Shown here: positions 32,739-39,004 of the stretch, piece after piece
How the letters are laid out: the number at the start of each line of letters is the position of its first letter
Position numbering within the stretch: position 1 is the stretch's first letter
Program-made: the position numbers and the translations under genes
The notes under the pieces: generated by a model
The model's input: the letters and a program-made list of their open reading frames with translations, nothing else
What the model was told of the DNA's origin: nothing
Database searches by the model: none
Origin: IDS-8 sp035304285
GTDB taxonomy: Bacteria > Pseudomonadota > Gammaproteobacteria > Steroidobacterales > Woeseiaceae
Direction of reading: 5' to 3'
Assembly (NCBI GenBank): GCA_035304285.1
Contig: DATGQI010000103.1
Location: 1-39,004, forward strand
Length of the DNA stretch: 39,004 nt

Positions 32739-33386
32739 GTGAGAAAACTTCTACTGATCGTGACACTCGGGCTGGCCTCGCTTGCGGCGATGGCTGCACA
32801 GGCACAACAGGCTCCGGATGAATTTGTCAGGGAGGCGGCTGAGCTTCTTGACGAGGCAGTGAGCGAACGGAAGGAGGAACTCACGTCGAACAGGCAGGCG
32901 CTTTACGAACTAATCGATGAGATTCTGCTGCCGCGCTTCGACCGGCGTTATGCGGCGCAACTCGTGCTTGGCAGGCACTGGCGGGCGGCCAGCGAGGCGC
33001 AGCGTGAACAATTTATTGAAGCATTTTACCAATCGTTGATGCGGCAATATTCCGACGGACTGCTCGAGTTCGACCTGAGCCAGCTGAAAATCCTGCCGTA
33101 CCGCGGCGACCCAAGCAAGCCGCGCACCGTAGTGAGGACCGTGGTGGTGCTGGACGACGGCACGGAAGCGCCAGTCGACTATGGCCTGGTCAAGAAAGAC
33201 TCCGGCTGGCAGGTTTTCGACGTCACTATCGAAGGTATCTCCTACGTCCGCAATTTCCGTGCGGAGTTCAACTCGGAGATCCAGGCCAAGGGCCTCGACG
33301 CAGTCATCGAGCGGCTCGAGCGGGAAGCTGCCGAAGGCGCGGGTGCAGAAACCGAAAGCCCCGAAGAAGCACCCGTTTCCGAATGA
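32739..33386 (+). CDS. mlaC: Periplasmic phospholipid carrier MlaC
   Basis: Soluble periplasmic shuttle that carries phospholipid between MlaA at the outer membrane and MlaFEDB. The 215-residue product has a signal peptide (MRKLLLIVTLGLASLAAMA, cleavage likely AQA/QQ) and the Tol-Tol/MlaC fold (PRFDRRYAAQLVLGRHWRAAS, FIEAFYQSLMRQY, DVTIEGISYVRNFRAEF). The GTG start at 32739 has GGAG 8 nt upstream; an earlier TTG in frame would mask the signal peptide. The C-terminus is acidic and Glu/Ala-rich. The stop overlaps mlaB by ATGA. Confidence 0.94.
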   Translation: MRKLLLIVTLGLASLAAMAAQAQQAPDEFVREAAELLDEAVSERKEELTSNRQALYELIDEILLPRFDRRYAAQLVLGRHWRAASEAQREQFIEAFYQSLMRQYSDGLLEFDLSQLKILPYRGDPSKPRTVVRTVVVLDDGTEAPVDYGLVKKDSGWQVFDVTIEGISYVRNFRAEFNSEIQAKGLDAVIERLEREAAEGAGAETESPEEAPVSE

Positions 33387-33721
33387 GCCGCTACGAGCTG
33401 ATCGATAACGGAGACGGTCATTTCTCGGTCACAGGGGAAATGTCGTTTGATACCGCGGGCGAGATACTCCGCGACAGCGAAACGCCGTTCGAGAAGCATA
33501 CCCGTATCGAGGTCGACCTTGCCGGCGTGACGGACACGGATTCCGCGGGGCTCGCGCTGTTGCTGGAGTGGATAACCTGGGCCAACCACACCGTTCGTGA
33601 GATACGCTTCAGCGGCGTGCCTCCGATCATTGATGCGATCGCGAAGACCACCGAGGTGGACAACCTGCTTTCCAAGGGAGAGCGCTGGTCAGGGTTTATC
33701 GAAGCACCGCCAGCGCCCTAG
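33383..33721 (+). CDS. mlaB: STAS-domain protein MlaB
   Basis: Cytoplasmic STAS subunit that binds MlaF and stabilises the ABC complex. The 112-residue product has the STAS core LAGVTDTDSAGLALLLEWITWA; the DSAG threonine/serine region is the family contact site. ATG 33383 overlaps the mlaC stop (ATGA). It ends the mlaFEDCB operon; a REP-like repeat follows. Confidence 0.93.
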   Translation: MSRYELIDNGDGHFSVTGEMSFDTAGEILRDSETPFEKHTRIEVDLAGVTDTDSAGLALLLEWITWANHTVREIRFSGVPPIIDAIAKTTEVDNLLSKGERWSGFIEAPPAP

Positions 33722-33730
33722 AGCTTGCGC

Positions 33731-33755
33731 CTGTAGGAGCCCGCCATGCGGGCGA
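33731..33755 (+). repeat. REP-like repeat copy after mlaB
   Basis: CTGTAGGAGCCCGCCATGCG plus GGCGA, with a CCCGC-CAT-GCGGG hairpin. Same family as the copies at 3205-3293 and 17597-17619; here it separates convergent mlaB and mlaA. The remainder of 33756-33850 shows no gene. Confidence 0.7.
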
Positions 33756-33850
33756 GTGCGATTTGCCCTCCGGATCGTCCGGGCCGTCACCCGCAAGGCA
33801 CCCCGATCCAAGATGCGTTACCGATACCTTCCGTTGCGGGCTCCAGCTCG

Positions 33851-34654
33851 TTACCGCTGATCGTCCTCAGGCGCCGGATCGGGCTCGGGCAGGTCGTCGT
33901 AGAAGTCATCGTAGAAGTCGTCGTCGACAGGAGGGTCGCCGTCGTACACCTCGAAGCGACGGTTCTGCAGATATGCTTCCCTAAGCCTGACGTAGGGATC
34001 AAACGACTGTTCCAGCAAGTCGTCCATGTCGAGAAAGCCTGCTCGCAGGTTTATGAAGCGCAGTGCGTATAGCGCATATCGCGCCCTGTCGTGCTCGTAA
34101 TACCACAGTGGATCCACGAGCACGTCCAACGGGAAGGCAAACGCGTCCCGCAGGGTCTGCGGTCCGGCAAACGGAACCATGACATAGGGTCCATCGGGTA
34201 CGCCCCACACTGCGAGTGTCTGGCCGAAATCCTCGCGATGGTTGTCGAGGCCAAGTTTCGACGCTACATCCACCAGCCCCGCCACGCCGATCGTGCTGTT
34301 CACGATAAACCGGCCGGTCTCACTCAGACCGTGGACGCCTTTACCCTGCAGGAAATTGTTGATGATGTTTCGCGGACCGCGCAGGTTCGTCATGAAGTTT
34401 CCGACGCCGCTCCGGATAGGGGACGGGATATATTTCACGTACCCGCTGGCTACCGGTTCCAGCGTCGCGCTATCGAGCTTTCGGTTGAAGCGGAAGATGG
34501 GCCGGTTTACATGCTCCCAGGGATCAACACTGCTCTCGGCACTGGTCTCATCTTCTGCGTCGGTCACCGTTGAATTGGCGGCACAACCGCCGGACATCGT
34601 GGCTGCGAGCAGCAACGCGACAAGAGAGAGGCGCAGGGAAGGGTTTCGTAACAT
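33851..34654 (-). CDS. mlaA: Outer-membrane lipoprotein MlaA (VacJ)
   Basis: Outer-membrane lipoprotein forming a channel that removes mislocalised phospholipid from the outer leaflet and passes it to MlaC. The 267-residue product has a lipoprotein signal (SLVALLLAATMSGGC, Cys24) and family blocks DPWEHVNRPIFRFNRKLD, PIRSGVGNFMTNLRGP, FIVNSTIGVAGLVDVA and DFGQTLAVWGVPDGPYVMVPFAGP. The tail after about residue 240 is very acidic with a repeated DDFYDDFYDD and then Pro/Glu/Asp. It converges on mlaFEDCB, so the whole pathway is in one place, and lies 89 nt after bepA in the same direction. Confidence 0.95.
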   Translation of the reverse strand: MLRNPSLRLSLVALLLAATMSGGCAANSTVTDAEDETSAESSVDPWEHVNRPIFRFNRKLDSATLEPVASGYVKYIPSPIRSGVGNFMTNLRGPRNIINNFLQGKGVHGLSETGRFIVNSTIGVAGLVDVASKLGLDNHREDFGQTLAVWGVPDGPYVMVPFAGPQTLRDAFAFPLDVLVDPLWYYEHDRARYALYALRFINLRAGFLDMDDLLEQSFDPYVRLREAYLQNRRFEVYDGDPPVDDDFYDDFYDDLPEPDPAPEDDQR

Positions 34655-34743
34655 AGATGTTTTTCTTGGTTACCGGGAAGGGGGGCGGAGCAAGGCAGCT
34701 TCCGGAAGTGCCAGGCAGTCGAAGCTCAACAGGAAGCCCAAGG

Positions 34744-36216
34744 TCAAGAGCGGCTTCTCTGCATTTGCTGCAATTGCTCCTCTGTCATGTATTCGCGAAT
34801 GAAATCGATGCGAGCCTCAAAGCGTATGCGCTGGATCTCCTGAAGCTCCGGGACTGCAAGCGCCTGCCTGAGGAAATGCACTCCCTGCACGAGGTCGCCG
34901 ATCATCAGGCTGTATTCTGCCATGTAATAGTGGGCTTCCGCCGTGTCACCCGCATCTATGGCGGCCCTGGCGATCAGCCGCACCTGTTCCGGTGTCGGTT
35001 GCACGTTGTTGAAAAGGTCCAGCAGGATCTTGTGCGCGAGCTTCGACTCTCCGAGCTGCAGCAGGGCTTCCGCGTAATGCACCGTAAGCGGCACGTTGCG
35101 CGGGAACAGCTCCCGGGCGCGCTCGAAGGTCGCCCGGGCCTCATCGATCTGCTCGAGGGCAAGCTGCGACTGGGCCAGCCCGATGTGGTAGGCAATGACC
35201 TTCTGGTCCTTGCTCGCCAGTTCCTCGTAGATCCGGTTGGCTTCGTTGTGGCGACCGGCGCGGGAATATGCGACCGCGCGACCGTAGCGTTCGGTATCCG
35301 TCTGGCGCTCATAGCTCTTTCTTTCGAAAAAACTGACTGCCGTTTCCGCCGTCTCGTGCCTGGACGCCTGCAGGCGCGCTTGCGCGATGCCGTAGTCGGT
35401 CGTATTGGGAACCGGCTTCACATCGTAGTTTCGCGCCCGGCCACGTGCTTCCGCGATACGAGCGCTGCTGACAGGGTGGGTCCTCAGGAACTCCGGCATG
35501 CGGGATTCGACCGGGCGTGTCTCCCTCGATATCACCTCGAAAAAGGATGCCATCCCCTGCGGATCGAAACCGGCGTCCGCAAGCGCGGCGATGCCGACAC
35601 GGTCGGCTTCGTACTCGTTGCTGCGCGTGAAGTTGATTTGCTGCTGCGCCGCCGTACCCTGGGCTACGGCGATTGCGCCCTGCATGGCATCTCCGCTGCC
35701 CCCGGCAGCGCCGGCGAGAATGGCTCCGAGCATGATCGCCGTGCTGAGGAGGCTCTGGCGCTGGCTCGCGTGCACCGCGCGCGCTATGTGCCGCTGCGTA
35801 ACGTGAGCGATTTCATGTGCCAGTACGCCCGCAAGCTCGTGTTCGTTCCGGGTGGCTTCGAGGAGGGCGGTATGCACGCCGATGTAGCCCCCGGGGAGGG
35901 CGAAGGCGTTGATGTTCGGGTCGTCGATAACGAAGAACGTGAAAGCATATTCGCCATCGTTGGCATAAGAGGCTACCCGGTGCCCGATCTCGTTGACGTA
36001 CTCGGTAATCTGCGGATCTTCAACCAGCTTGCCGCTCGCCCGGATGGAGCGCATGATGGCCTGGCCGATGCGGGCCTCTTCAGACTTCGACAGGATGGCA
36101 TCGGCCGGACTGCCGATATCGGGCAGGTTGACTTCTGCTCCCGGCGCCACAGGCGCGAGCACAAGACCTGTGCAGGCAATGAGGCACAGGACGAAGTTGA
36201 AGGACCGTGATTTCAT
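34744..36216 (-). CDS. bepA: M48 metalloprotease with TPR domain, BepA-like
   Basis: Periplasmic zinc protease/chaperone that aids LptD and BAM assembly and degrades stalled outer-membrane proteins in E. coli. The 490-residue product has a signal peptide (cleavage near APGA/EV), HEIAH at 134-138 (His134, Glu135, His138), the third ligand Glu201 in SNEYEADRVG, and a C-terminal TPR half (from about 300: AVAYSRAGRHNEANRIYEELA and following). Length and layout match E. coli BepA (487). Next to mlaA and bcp; the bcp-gcvR-dapA neighbourhood is also as in E. coli. Confidence 0.94.
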   Translation of the reverse strand: MKSRSFNFVLCLIACTGLVLAPVAPGAEVNLPDIGSPADAILSKSEEARIGQAIMRSIRASGKLVEDPQITEYVNEIGHRVASYANDGEYAFTFFVIDDPNINAFALPGGYIGVHTALLEATRNEHELAGVLAHEIAHVTQRHIARAVHASQRQSLLSTAIMLGAILAGAAGGSGDAMQGAIAVAQGTAAQQQINFTRSNEYEADRVGIAALADAGFDPQGMASFFEVISRETRPVESRMPEFLRTHPVSSARIAEARGRARNYDVKPVPNTTDYGIAQARLQASRHETAETAVSFFERKSYERQTDTERYGRAVAYSRAGRHNEANRIYEELASKDQKVIAYHIGLAQSQLALEQIDEARATFERARELFPRNVPLTVHYAEALLQLGESKLAHKILLDLFNNVQPTPEQVRLIARAAIDAGDTAEAHYYMAEYSLMIGDLVQGVHFLRQALAVPELQEIQRIRFEARIDFIREYMTEEQLQQMQRSRS

Positions 36217-36378
36217 CGAGCACCTGTCAAAAAGGTTACCTGCTCCGACTCTCGCGGACTTCCGACGTTCCCCATATACTACCAGCCAGGAATCCCGGGA
36301 TACTTAGACTGCCTCGAGGAATTGTGTATAACTATATGATTTAGAGAGTTTTTTAAACACCAGTTAAGTACTGCAAGC
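36217..36378. other. AT-rich gap between bcp and bepA
   Basis: Both flanking genes read leftward. The part 36318-36372 is clearly AT-richer than the rest of the window (for example ACTATATGATTTAG and GAGTTTTTTAAAC). Minus-strand TAGTAT near 36281 and several TATA-like sequences could serve bepA, but no hexamer pair stands out. A TTTTTTAAA tract could also end bcp transcription. No gene is seen. Confidence 0.4.
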
Positions 36379-36846
36379 CTACAAGCTCTTTGCCGCTTCA
36401 AGCACCTCTGCGGCGTGTCCGTTCACCTTGACCTTGCGCCACTCCTGCCGGAGTTTCCCTTTCTCATCGATCAGGAACGTGCTGCGTTCTATGCCGAGAA
36501 ACTTGCGCCCGTAAAGTGTCTTCTCGCGGATCACGTCGAATTGCCGGCACAGCGTCTCGTCCGGATCCGAGAGCAGGTCGAAAGGCAGTTTCAGCTTTTC
36601 CTTGAACTTTTCGTGGGACGCAAGGCTGTCGCGAGATACTCCCAATACAACAGCGCCGGTGCGCTTGAACTTTGCATGCAGGTCCCGAAAATCCTGCCCC
36701 TCGGTCGTGCAACCGGGCGTGTTGTCCTTCGGGTAGAAATACAGGACCACCTTGTTGCCACGCAGTGCCTTCAGCTGGACTGTTTTCCCGCCCGTGGCGG
36801 CACAGGTGAAATCAGGAACTACTCTATTCAGGGCTGGAGCACTCAT
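36379..36846 (-). CDS. bcp: Thioredoxin-dependent thiol peroxidase Bcp (PrxQ family)
   Basis: Peroxiredoxin that reduces H2O2 and organic hydroperoxides, 155 residues. Peroxidatic Cys46 is in YPKDNTPGCTTEGQDF. E. coli Bcp has a resolving Cys five residues later; here that position is Gln51, so the protein is a one-Cys or alternative two-Cys form (Cys15 and the Cys in DETLCRQF remain). FDLLSDPD and ERSTFLIDEKG are further family segments. It follows gcvR by 64 nt in the same direction. Confidence 0.95.
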   Translation of the reverse strand: MSAPALNRVVPDFTCAATGGKTVQLKALRGNKVVLYFYPKDNTPGCTTEGQDFRDLHAKFKRTGAVVLGVSRDSLASHEKFKEKLKLPFDLLSDPDETLCRQFDVIREKTLYGRKFLGIERSTFLIDEKGKLRQEWRKVKVNGHAAEVLEAAKSL

Positions 36847-36910
36847 CCGATTCCTCTCGTGCCGAAACGGGATATCTATGGCCGGTTTGAGCCTGCTTCA
36901 AGCTTGTGGA

Positions 36911-37441
36911 TCAGGATTTTACCGGCTCGAGAATGGAGTCGAGGTTAAGCTGGTCACACAGTTCGAGGAATTCGTCCCGCAGCTGCGCCAGGTGGACCGA
37001 AGAAGGGATATTGACCGTCATCTGCGCTGAAAACATGGAAGCGCCGGTGTGGGCCGCGGCGTAACGTCGGGTGGCAAGCTCGGCTATGTCGATGCCACGG
37101 CTTGAAAAGAAGCTGGCAAGGTTGAAAACAATGCCCGGCTGGTCCAGCGCGACGACGTCGACGCCGTAGGGAATGCAGTCCGTCTTGTCGCGGCGTTCGC
37201 CGGTCTTGCGGATGGTCACCGTCAGGGCATGAGCCTTTGTCAGCTTGTCGAGTTCCGACTCGAGCTTCGCCAGCGTGTGCCAATTGCCTGAAATCAGCAA
37301 CAACATGGCGAACTCGTTGCCGAGGACGCTCATGCGGCTTTCTTCGATGTTGCCGCCACAGTCGAGAATGACCTTGCTGATGTCGTTGACGACGCCGTGT
37401 CGGTCGTTACCTACTGCAGATAATACAATTAGTTGCTTCAT
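36911..37441 (-). CDS. gcvR: Glycine cleavage system transcriptional repressor-like protein GcvR
   Basis: ACT-domain protein, 176 residues: first ACT domain at about 3-80 (LIVLSAVGNDRHGVVNDISKVILDCGGNIEES), second from about 92 (YGVDVVALDQPGIVFNLASFFSSRGIDIAEL). In E. coli GcvR binds glycine and antagonises GcvA, so without glycine the cleavage operon is repressed. Start ATG 37441 gives MKQLIVLSAVG with GAGAA before it; a longer frame back to 37522 reads non-conserved sequence. Glycine made by Kbl could be its signal; that link is inference. Back to back with dapA as in E. coli. Confidence 0.9.
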   Translation of the reverse strand: MKQLIVLSAVGNDRHGVVNDISKVILDCGGNIEESRMSVLGNEFAMLLLISGNWHTLAKLESELDKLTKAHALTVTIRKTGERRDKTDCIPYGVDVVALDQPGIVFNLASFFSSRGIDIAELATRRYAAAHTGASMFSAQMTVNIPSSVHLAQLRDEFLELCDQLNLDSILEPVKS

Positions 37442-37610
37442 TTTTCTCGATTGTACATGAGGACGGCACAAAGGTTTGCGGCACACAGGATCGCCGCATT
37501 CCTGGCGAATAGCGGGAAGCATAAGTCAAATGGCTGCGTTCCTGCACCTGCCTTGCCAGTCCGGGAAGCGAACAGTAACATCGCCGCCTTGTTGGTGGGG
37601 AGGAGATCTC

Positions 37611-38498
37611 GTGTTCACGGGCAGCCTGGTGGCGCTAGTGACACCGTTCGATGCTGATGACCGCATCGATTACGTTGCCGTGGAGCGCCTGGTCGAGTTT
37701 CACGTGGCGGAGGGCAGTGACGGACTGGTCATTGCCGGCACCACCGGCGAGTCGGCGACGCTCGAGAAAGACGAGCATGCCGAACTGATCGCACGAGCCG
37801 TGGAGATGGTGGCCGGGCGGCTGCCAGTCATTGCCGGGACCGGCTCCAACTCGACTCGCCAGACCATCGAACTGTCGCTCGCCGTGGGGAAGTCGAAGAT
37901 TGACGGCTACCTGCTCGTAACACCTTATTACAACAAGCCGGTACAGGAGGGCCTGTTCCGGCACTTTTCTGCCGTCGCGGACGTAGTGCAAAAGCCAGTG
38001 ATTCTCTATAACGTGCCGGGGCGCACGGTTGCCGACACCCTGCCGGAGACGGTGGGGCGCCTGGCGAAGCACCCGAAGATCATCGGCATCAAGGAAGCGA
38101 CCGGGGATATGCAACGACTGAAAGACATCAAGGCGCTGGTACCTGGAGGTTTCAGGCTCTACAGCGGCGACGATTTCACGGCACGAGAGTTCATCGAGCT
38201 CGGCGGCCATGGCACCGTGACCGTTACCGGCAACGTCGCGCCGCGGCTGATGGCCGATATGTGCAGGGCCCAGGCTGCGAACGACCGCGACACGGCCGTG
38301 GCGTTGGACGAGAAGCTAAAGCCCCTGAACGAGGCGATGTTTCTGGAGTCAAACCCCATACCGGTGAAATGGGCGCTCGCAGCAATGGGGATGATTTCCA
38401 CGGGGATTCGGTTACCGCTGACTCCTCTTTCGGACAAGTTTCACGGACAGATGAGAGAAGCAATGACAAATGCAGGGATTGCGACGGGGCAGGGATGA
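37611..38498 (+). CDS. dapA: 4-hydroxy-tetrahydrodipicolinate synthase
   Basis: Condenses pyruvate with aspartate semialdehyde in lysine/diaminopimelate synthesis. The 295-residue product has Lys161 (GIKEATGD) for the Schiff base, Thr44/Thr45 in AGTTGES, Tyr133 (ILYNVPGRT) and Arg138, with the same numbering as E. coli DapA. The start is GTG 37611, preceded by GGGGAGGAG, giving MFTGSLVALVTPFD; an upstream in-frame ATG at 37476 would add non-conserved residues. It overlaps the following lipoprotein gene by ATGA. Confidence 0.97.
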   Translation: MFTGSLVALVTPFDADDRIDYVAVERLVEFHVAEGSDGLVIAGTTGESATLEKDEHAELIARAVEMVAGRLPVIAGTGSNSTRQTIELSLAVGKSKIDGYLLVTPYYNKPVQEGLFRHFSAVADVVQKPVILYNVPGRTVADTLPETVGRLAKHPKIIGIKEATGDMQRLKDIKALVPGGFRLYSGDDFTAREFIELGGHGTVTVTGNVAPRLMADMCRAQAANDRDTAVALDEKLKPLNEAMFLESNPIPVKWALAAMGMISTGIRLPLTPLSDKFHGQMREAMTNAGIATGQG

Positions 38499-38758
38499 TG
38501 AACAGAAAGTGGAAGATTGCCATGCCGCTGTTGGCAGGATTGCTGCTGGGTGCGTGCGGCGGAGCGTCCTCGGTGTGCGAGAAGCCGAAGCTCTACCAGC
38601 AAAGCAAGCTGGGTAAGCGCATCGAGGCCCCGGAAGGATTGGACCCCTTGCAGCCGAGCCGCGAGATGACCATTCCCGATGCCTCGCCCCGCGATCCGAG
38701 GCCGTCAAACGCCCCGTGCCTGGAACTGCCCCCAAGCTTCAGCAGCGGCGAGCAGTAA
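38495..38758 (+). CDS. Small lipoprotein in the bamC position, possible lasso-only BamC
   Basis: Predicted lipoprotein of 87 residues. The signal segment KIAMPLLAGLLLGAC has a clear lipobox (LGAC, Cys21). The mature part is about 67 residues: KPKLYQQSKLGKRIEAPEGLDPLQPSREMTIPDASP, then a Pro-rich stretch. The A-P-E-G-L-D-P-L and later IPD pattern resembles the unstructured N-terminal segment of BamC that wraps BamD, and the gene sits where bamC follows dapA in E. coli. The two helix-grip domains of BamC are absent. It starts at ATG 38495 overlapping the dapA stop (ATG 38498 is also possible). BamC identity is inference. Confidence 0.65.
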   Translation: MMNRKWKIAMPLLAGLLLGACGGASSVCEKPKLYQQSKLGKRIEAPEGLDPLQPSREMTIPDASPRDPRPSNAPCLELPPSFSSGEQ

Positions 38759-38852
38759 ACCGCAGCACCGCCCCCCACAAACTGGTAAATTCCCGCGGAC
38801 GATTCGCAGAGGCCGGATAGTGAAGCTGTAGAAGCCCGCCCCGGGGGTTCGA

Positions 38853-38915
38853 CAAATCTGCGTAGCAGATTTGGACGCACGAAGTGCGCCCGAAGGGCGA
38901 GGGCCAGAATGGCCC
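38853..38915. repeat. Chain of four adjacent small hairpins
   Basis: Four perfect stems in 63 nt: CAAATCTGC-GTA-GCAGATTTG (38853-38873), CGCAC-GAA-GTGCG (38876-38888), CGCCC-GAA-GGGCG (38887-38899) and GGGCC-AGAAT-GGCCC (38901-38915). The second and third share two bases. A partial REP-like CTGTAGAAGCCCGCCCCGGG precedes them at 38826. The position is between the lipoprotein gene and a tRNA gene; termination, or an insertion-type repeat, are both possible. No gene is seen in 38759-38973. Confidence 0.7.
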
Positions 38916-38933
38916 GAGTCTATCCCGCCCGGC

Positions 38934-38962
38934 CTGTCAGCGAGCGACAAGTCGAATAGAAT
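38934..38962 (+). promoter_or_regulatory. Candidate promoter for the tRNA-Ser gene
   Basis: CTGTCA (38934-38939) and TAGAAT (38957-38962) with 17-bp spacing, ending 11 nt before the mature tRNA 5' end. Good geometry for a sigma-70 tRNA promoter with a very short leader. Confidence 0.5.
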
Positions 38963-38973
38963 AGAAGCAAAAC

Positions 38974-39004
38974 GGAGAGGTGGCCGAGCGGTCGAAGGCG
39001 CTTG
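38974..39004 (+). tRNA. tRNA-Ser, 5' part (cut by window end)
   Basis: GGAGAGGTGGCCGAGCGGTC followed by GAAGGCGCTTG: acceptor strand, T8-G9-type junction, D-arm with GCCGAG...GGTC and the start of the anticodon stem. GGAGAGG with GTGGCCGAGCGGT is characteristic of bacterial serine tRNAs. The anticodon lies beyond the window, so the isoacceptor is unknown. Confidence 0.85.

Noticed and set aside
34657..36210. 517-codon plus-strand frame opposite bepA
   Set aside because: bepA on the minus strand has signal peptide, HEIAH and TPR features; the plus frame has none.
37442..37610. Possible lysine or glycine riboswitch between gcvR and dapA
   Set aside because: The 169-nt gap shows no recognisable lysine or tandem glycine aptamer motifs and is short for the former.

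Overview
This 39 kb window is a GC-rich, tightly packed chromosomal segment of a gammaproteobacterium. It shows conserved gammaproteobacterial neighbourhoods: ypjD / ffh - rpsP - rimM - trmD - rplS; bepA - bcp - gcvR back to back with dapA and a small lipoprotein in the bamC position; a complete mlaFEDCB operon; and sufR-sufBCDSUT. A marine or sediment lineage outside the Enterobacterales is my guess (TRAP transporter, type A PutA without a DNA-binding domain, animal-like class I aldolase), but the sequence alone does not fix the genus. I see no prophage, transposase gene, CRISPR array or plasmid function. Almost everything is core metabolism, protein synthesis and envelope upkeep.

Layout. 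1-1647: 5' part of a CHASE2-type membrane Ser/Thr kinase (minus), divergent from radA (1826-3169). 3314-4120: YpjD-like membrane protein, divergent from a class II cyclic-nucleotide phosphodiesterase-like metallohydrolase. 5145-8671: ffh, then the rpsP-rimM-trmD-rplS translation operon. 8719-12727: a TRAP transporter with a TatT lipoprotein (tatT-dctP-dctQ-dctM), interrupted between dctP and dctQ by a 167-bp palindromic MITE-like element; then sppA. 14618-14777: a cluster of GGGGACAGATTT palindromes. 14775-16996: tdh and kbl (threonine to glycine plus acetyl-CoA). 17107-22298: hslR, putA, sdaA. 29232-22335 (minus): sufR-sufB-sufC-sufD-sufS-sufU-sufT-sixA-like, with a good Rrf2-type operator just upstream. 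29432-30451: class I fructose-bisphosphate aldolase. 30548-33721: mlaFEDCB, converging on mlaA and bepA. 36379-37441: bcp and gcvR (minus); 37611-38758: dapA and a BamC-like lipoprotein; 38974 to the end: start of a tRNA-Ser gene.

How the genes fit together. Three themes recur. The first is amino-acid catabolism: Tdh/Kbl, PutA and SdaA feed glycine, glutamate and pyruvate, and GcvR would control glycine cleavage. The second is Fe-S assembly: the Suf genes overlap by ATGA junctions and appear autoregulated by SufR; SdaA is an Fe-S client encoded nearby. The third is outer-membrane homeostasis: the MlaFEDB/C/A lipid transport route, the BepA protease and a possible truncated BamC lie within 8 kb.

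The least conventional content is in the non-coding DNA: the palindromic element in the TRAP operon, a solo palindrome with the same core next to the radA promoter, the GGGGACAGATTT palindrome cluster, REP-like repeats in several intergenic gaps, and a chain of four small hairpins before the tRNA. I found no clearly new multi-gene system. The candidates most worth checking are the TatT-type TRAP transporter, whose DctP has Trp in place of the usual substrate Arg, and the lasso-only BamC-like lipoprotein.
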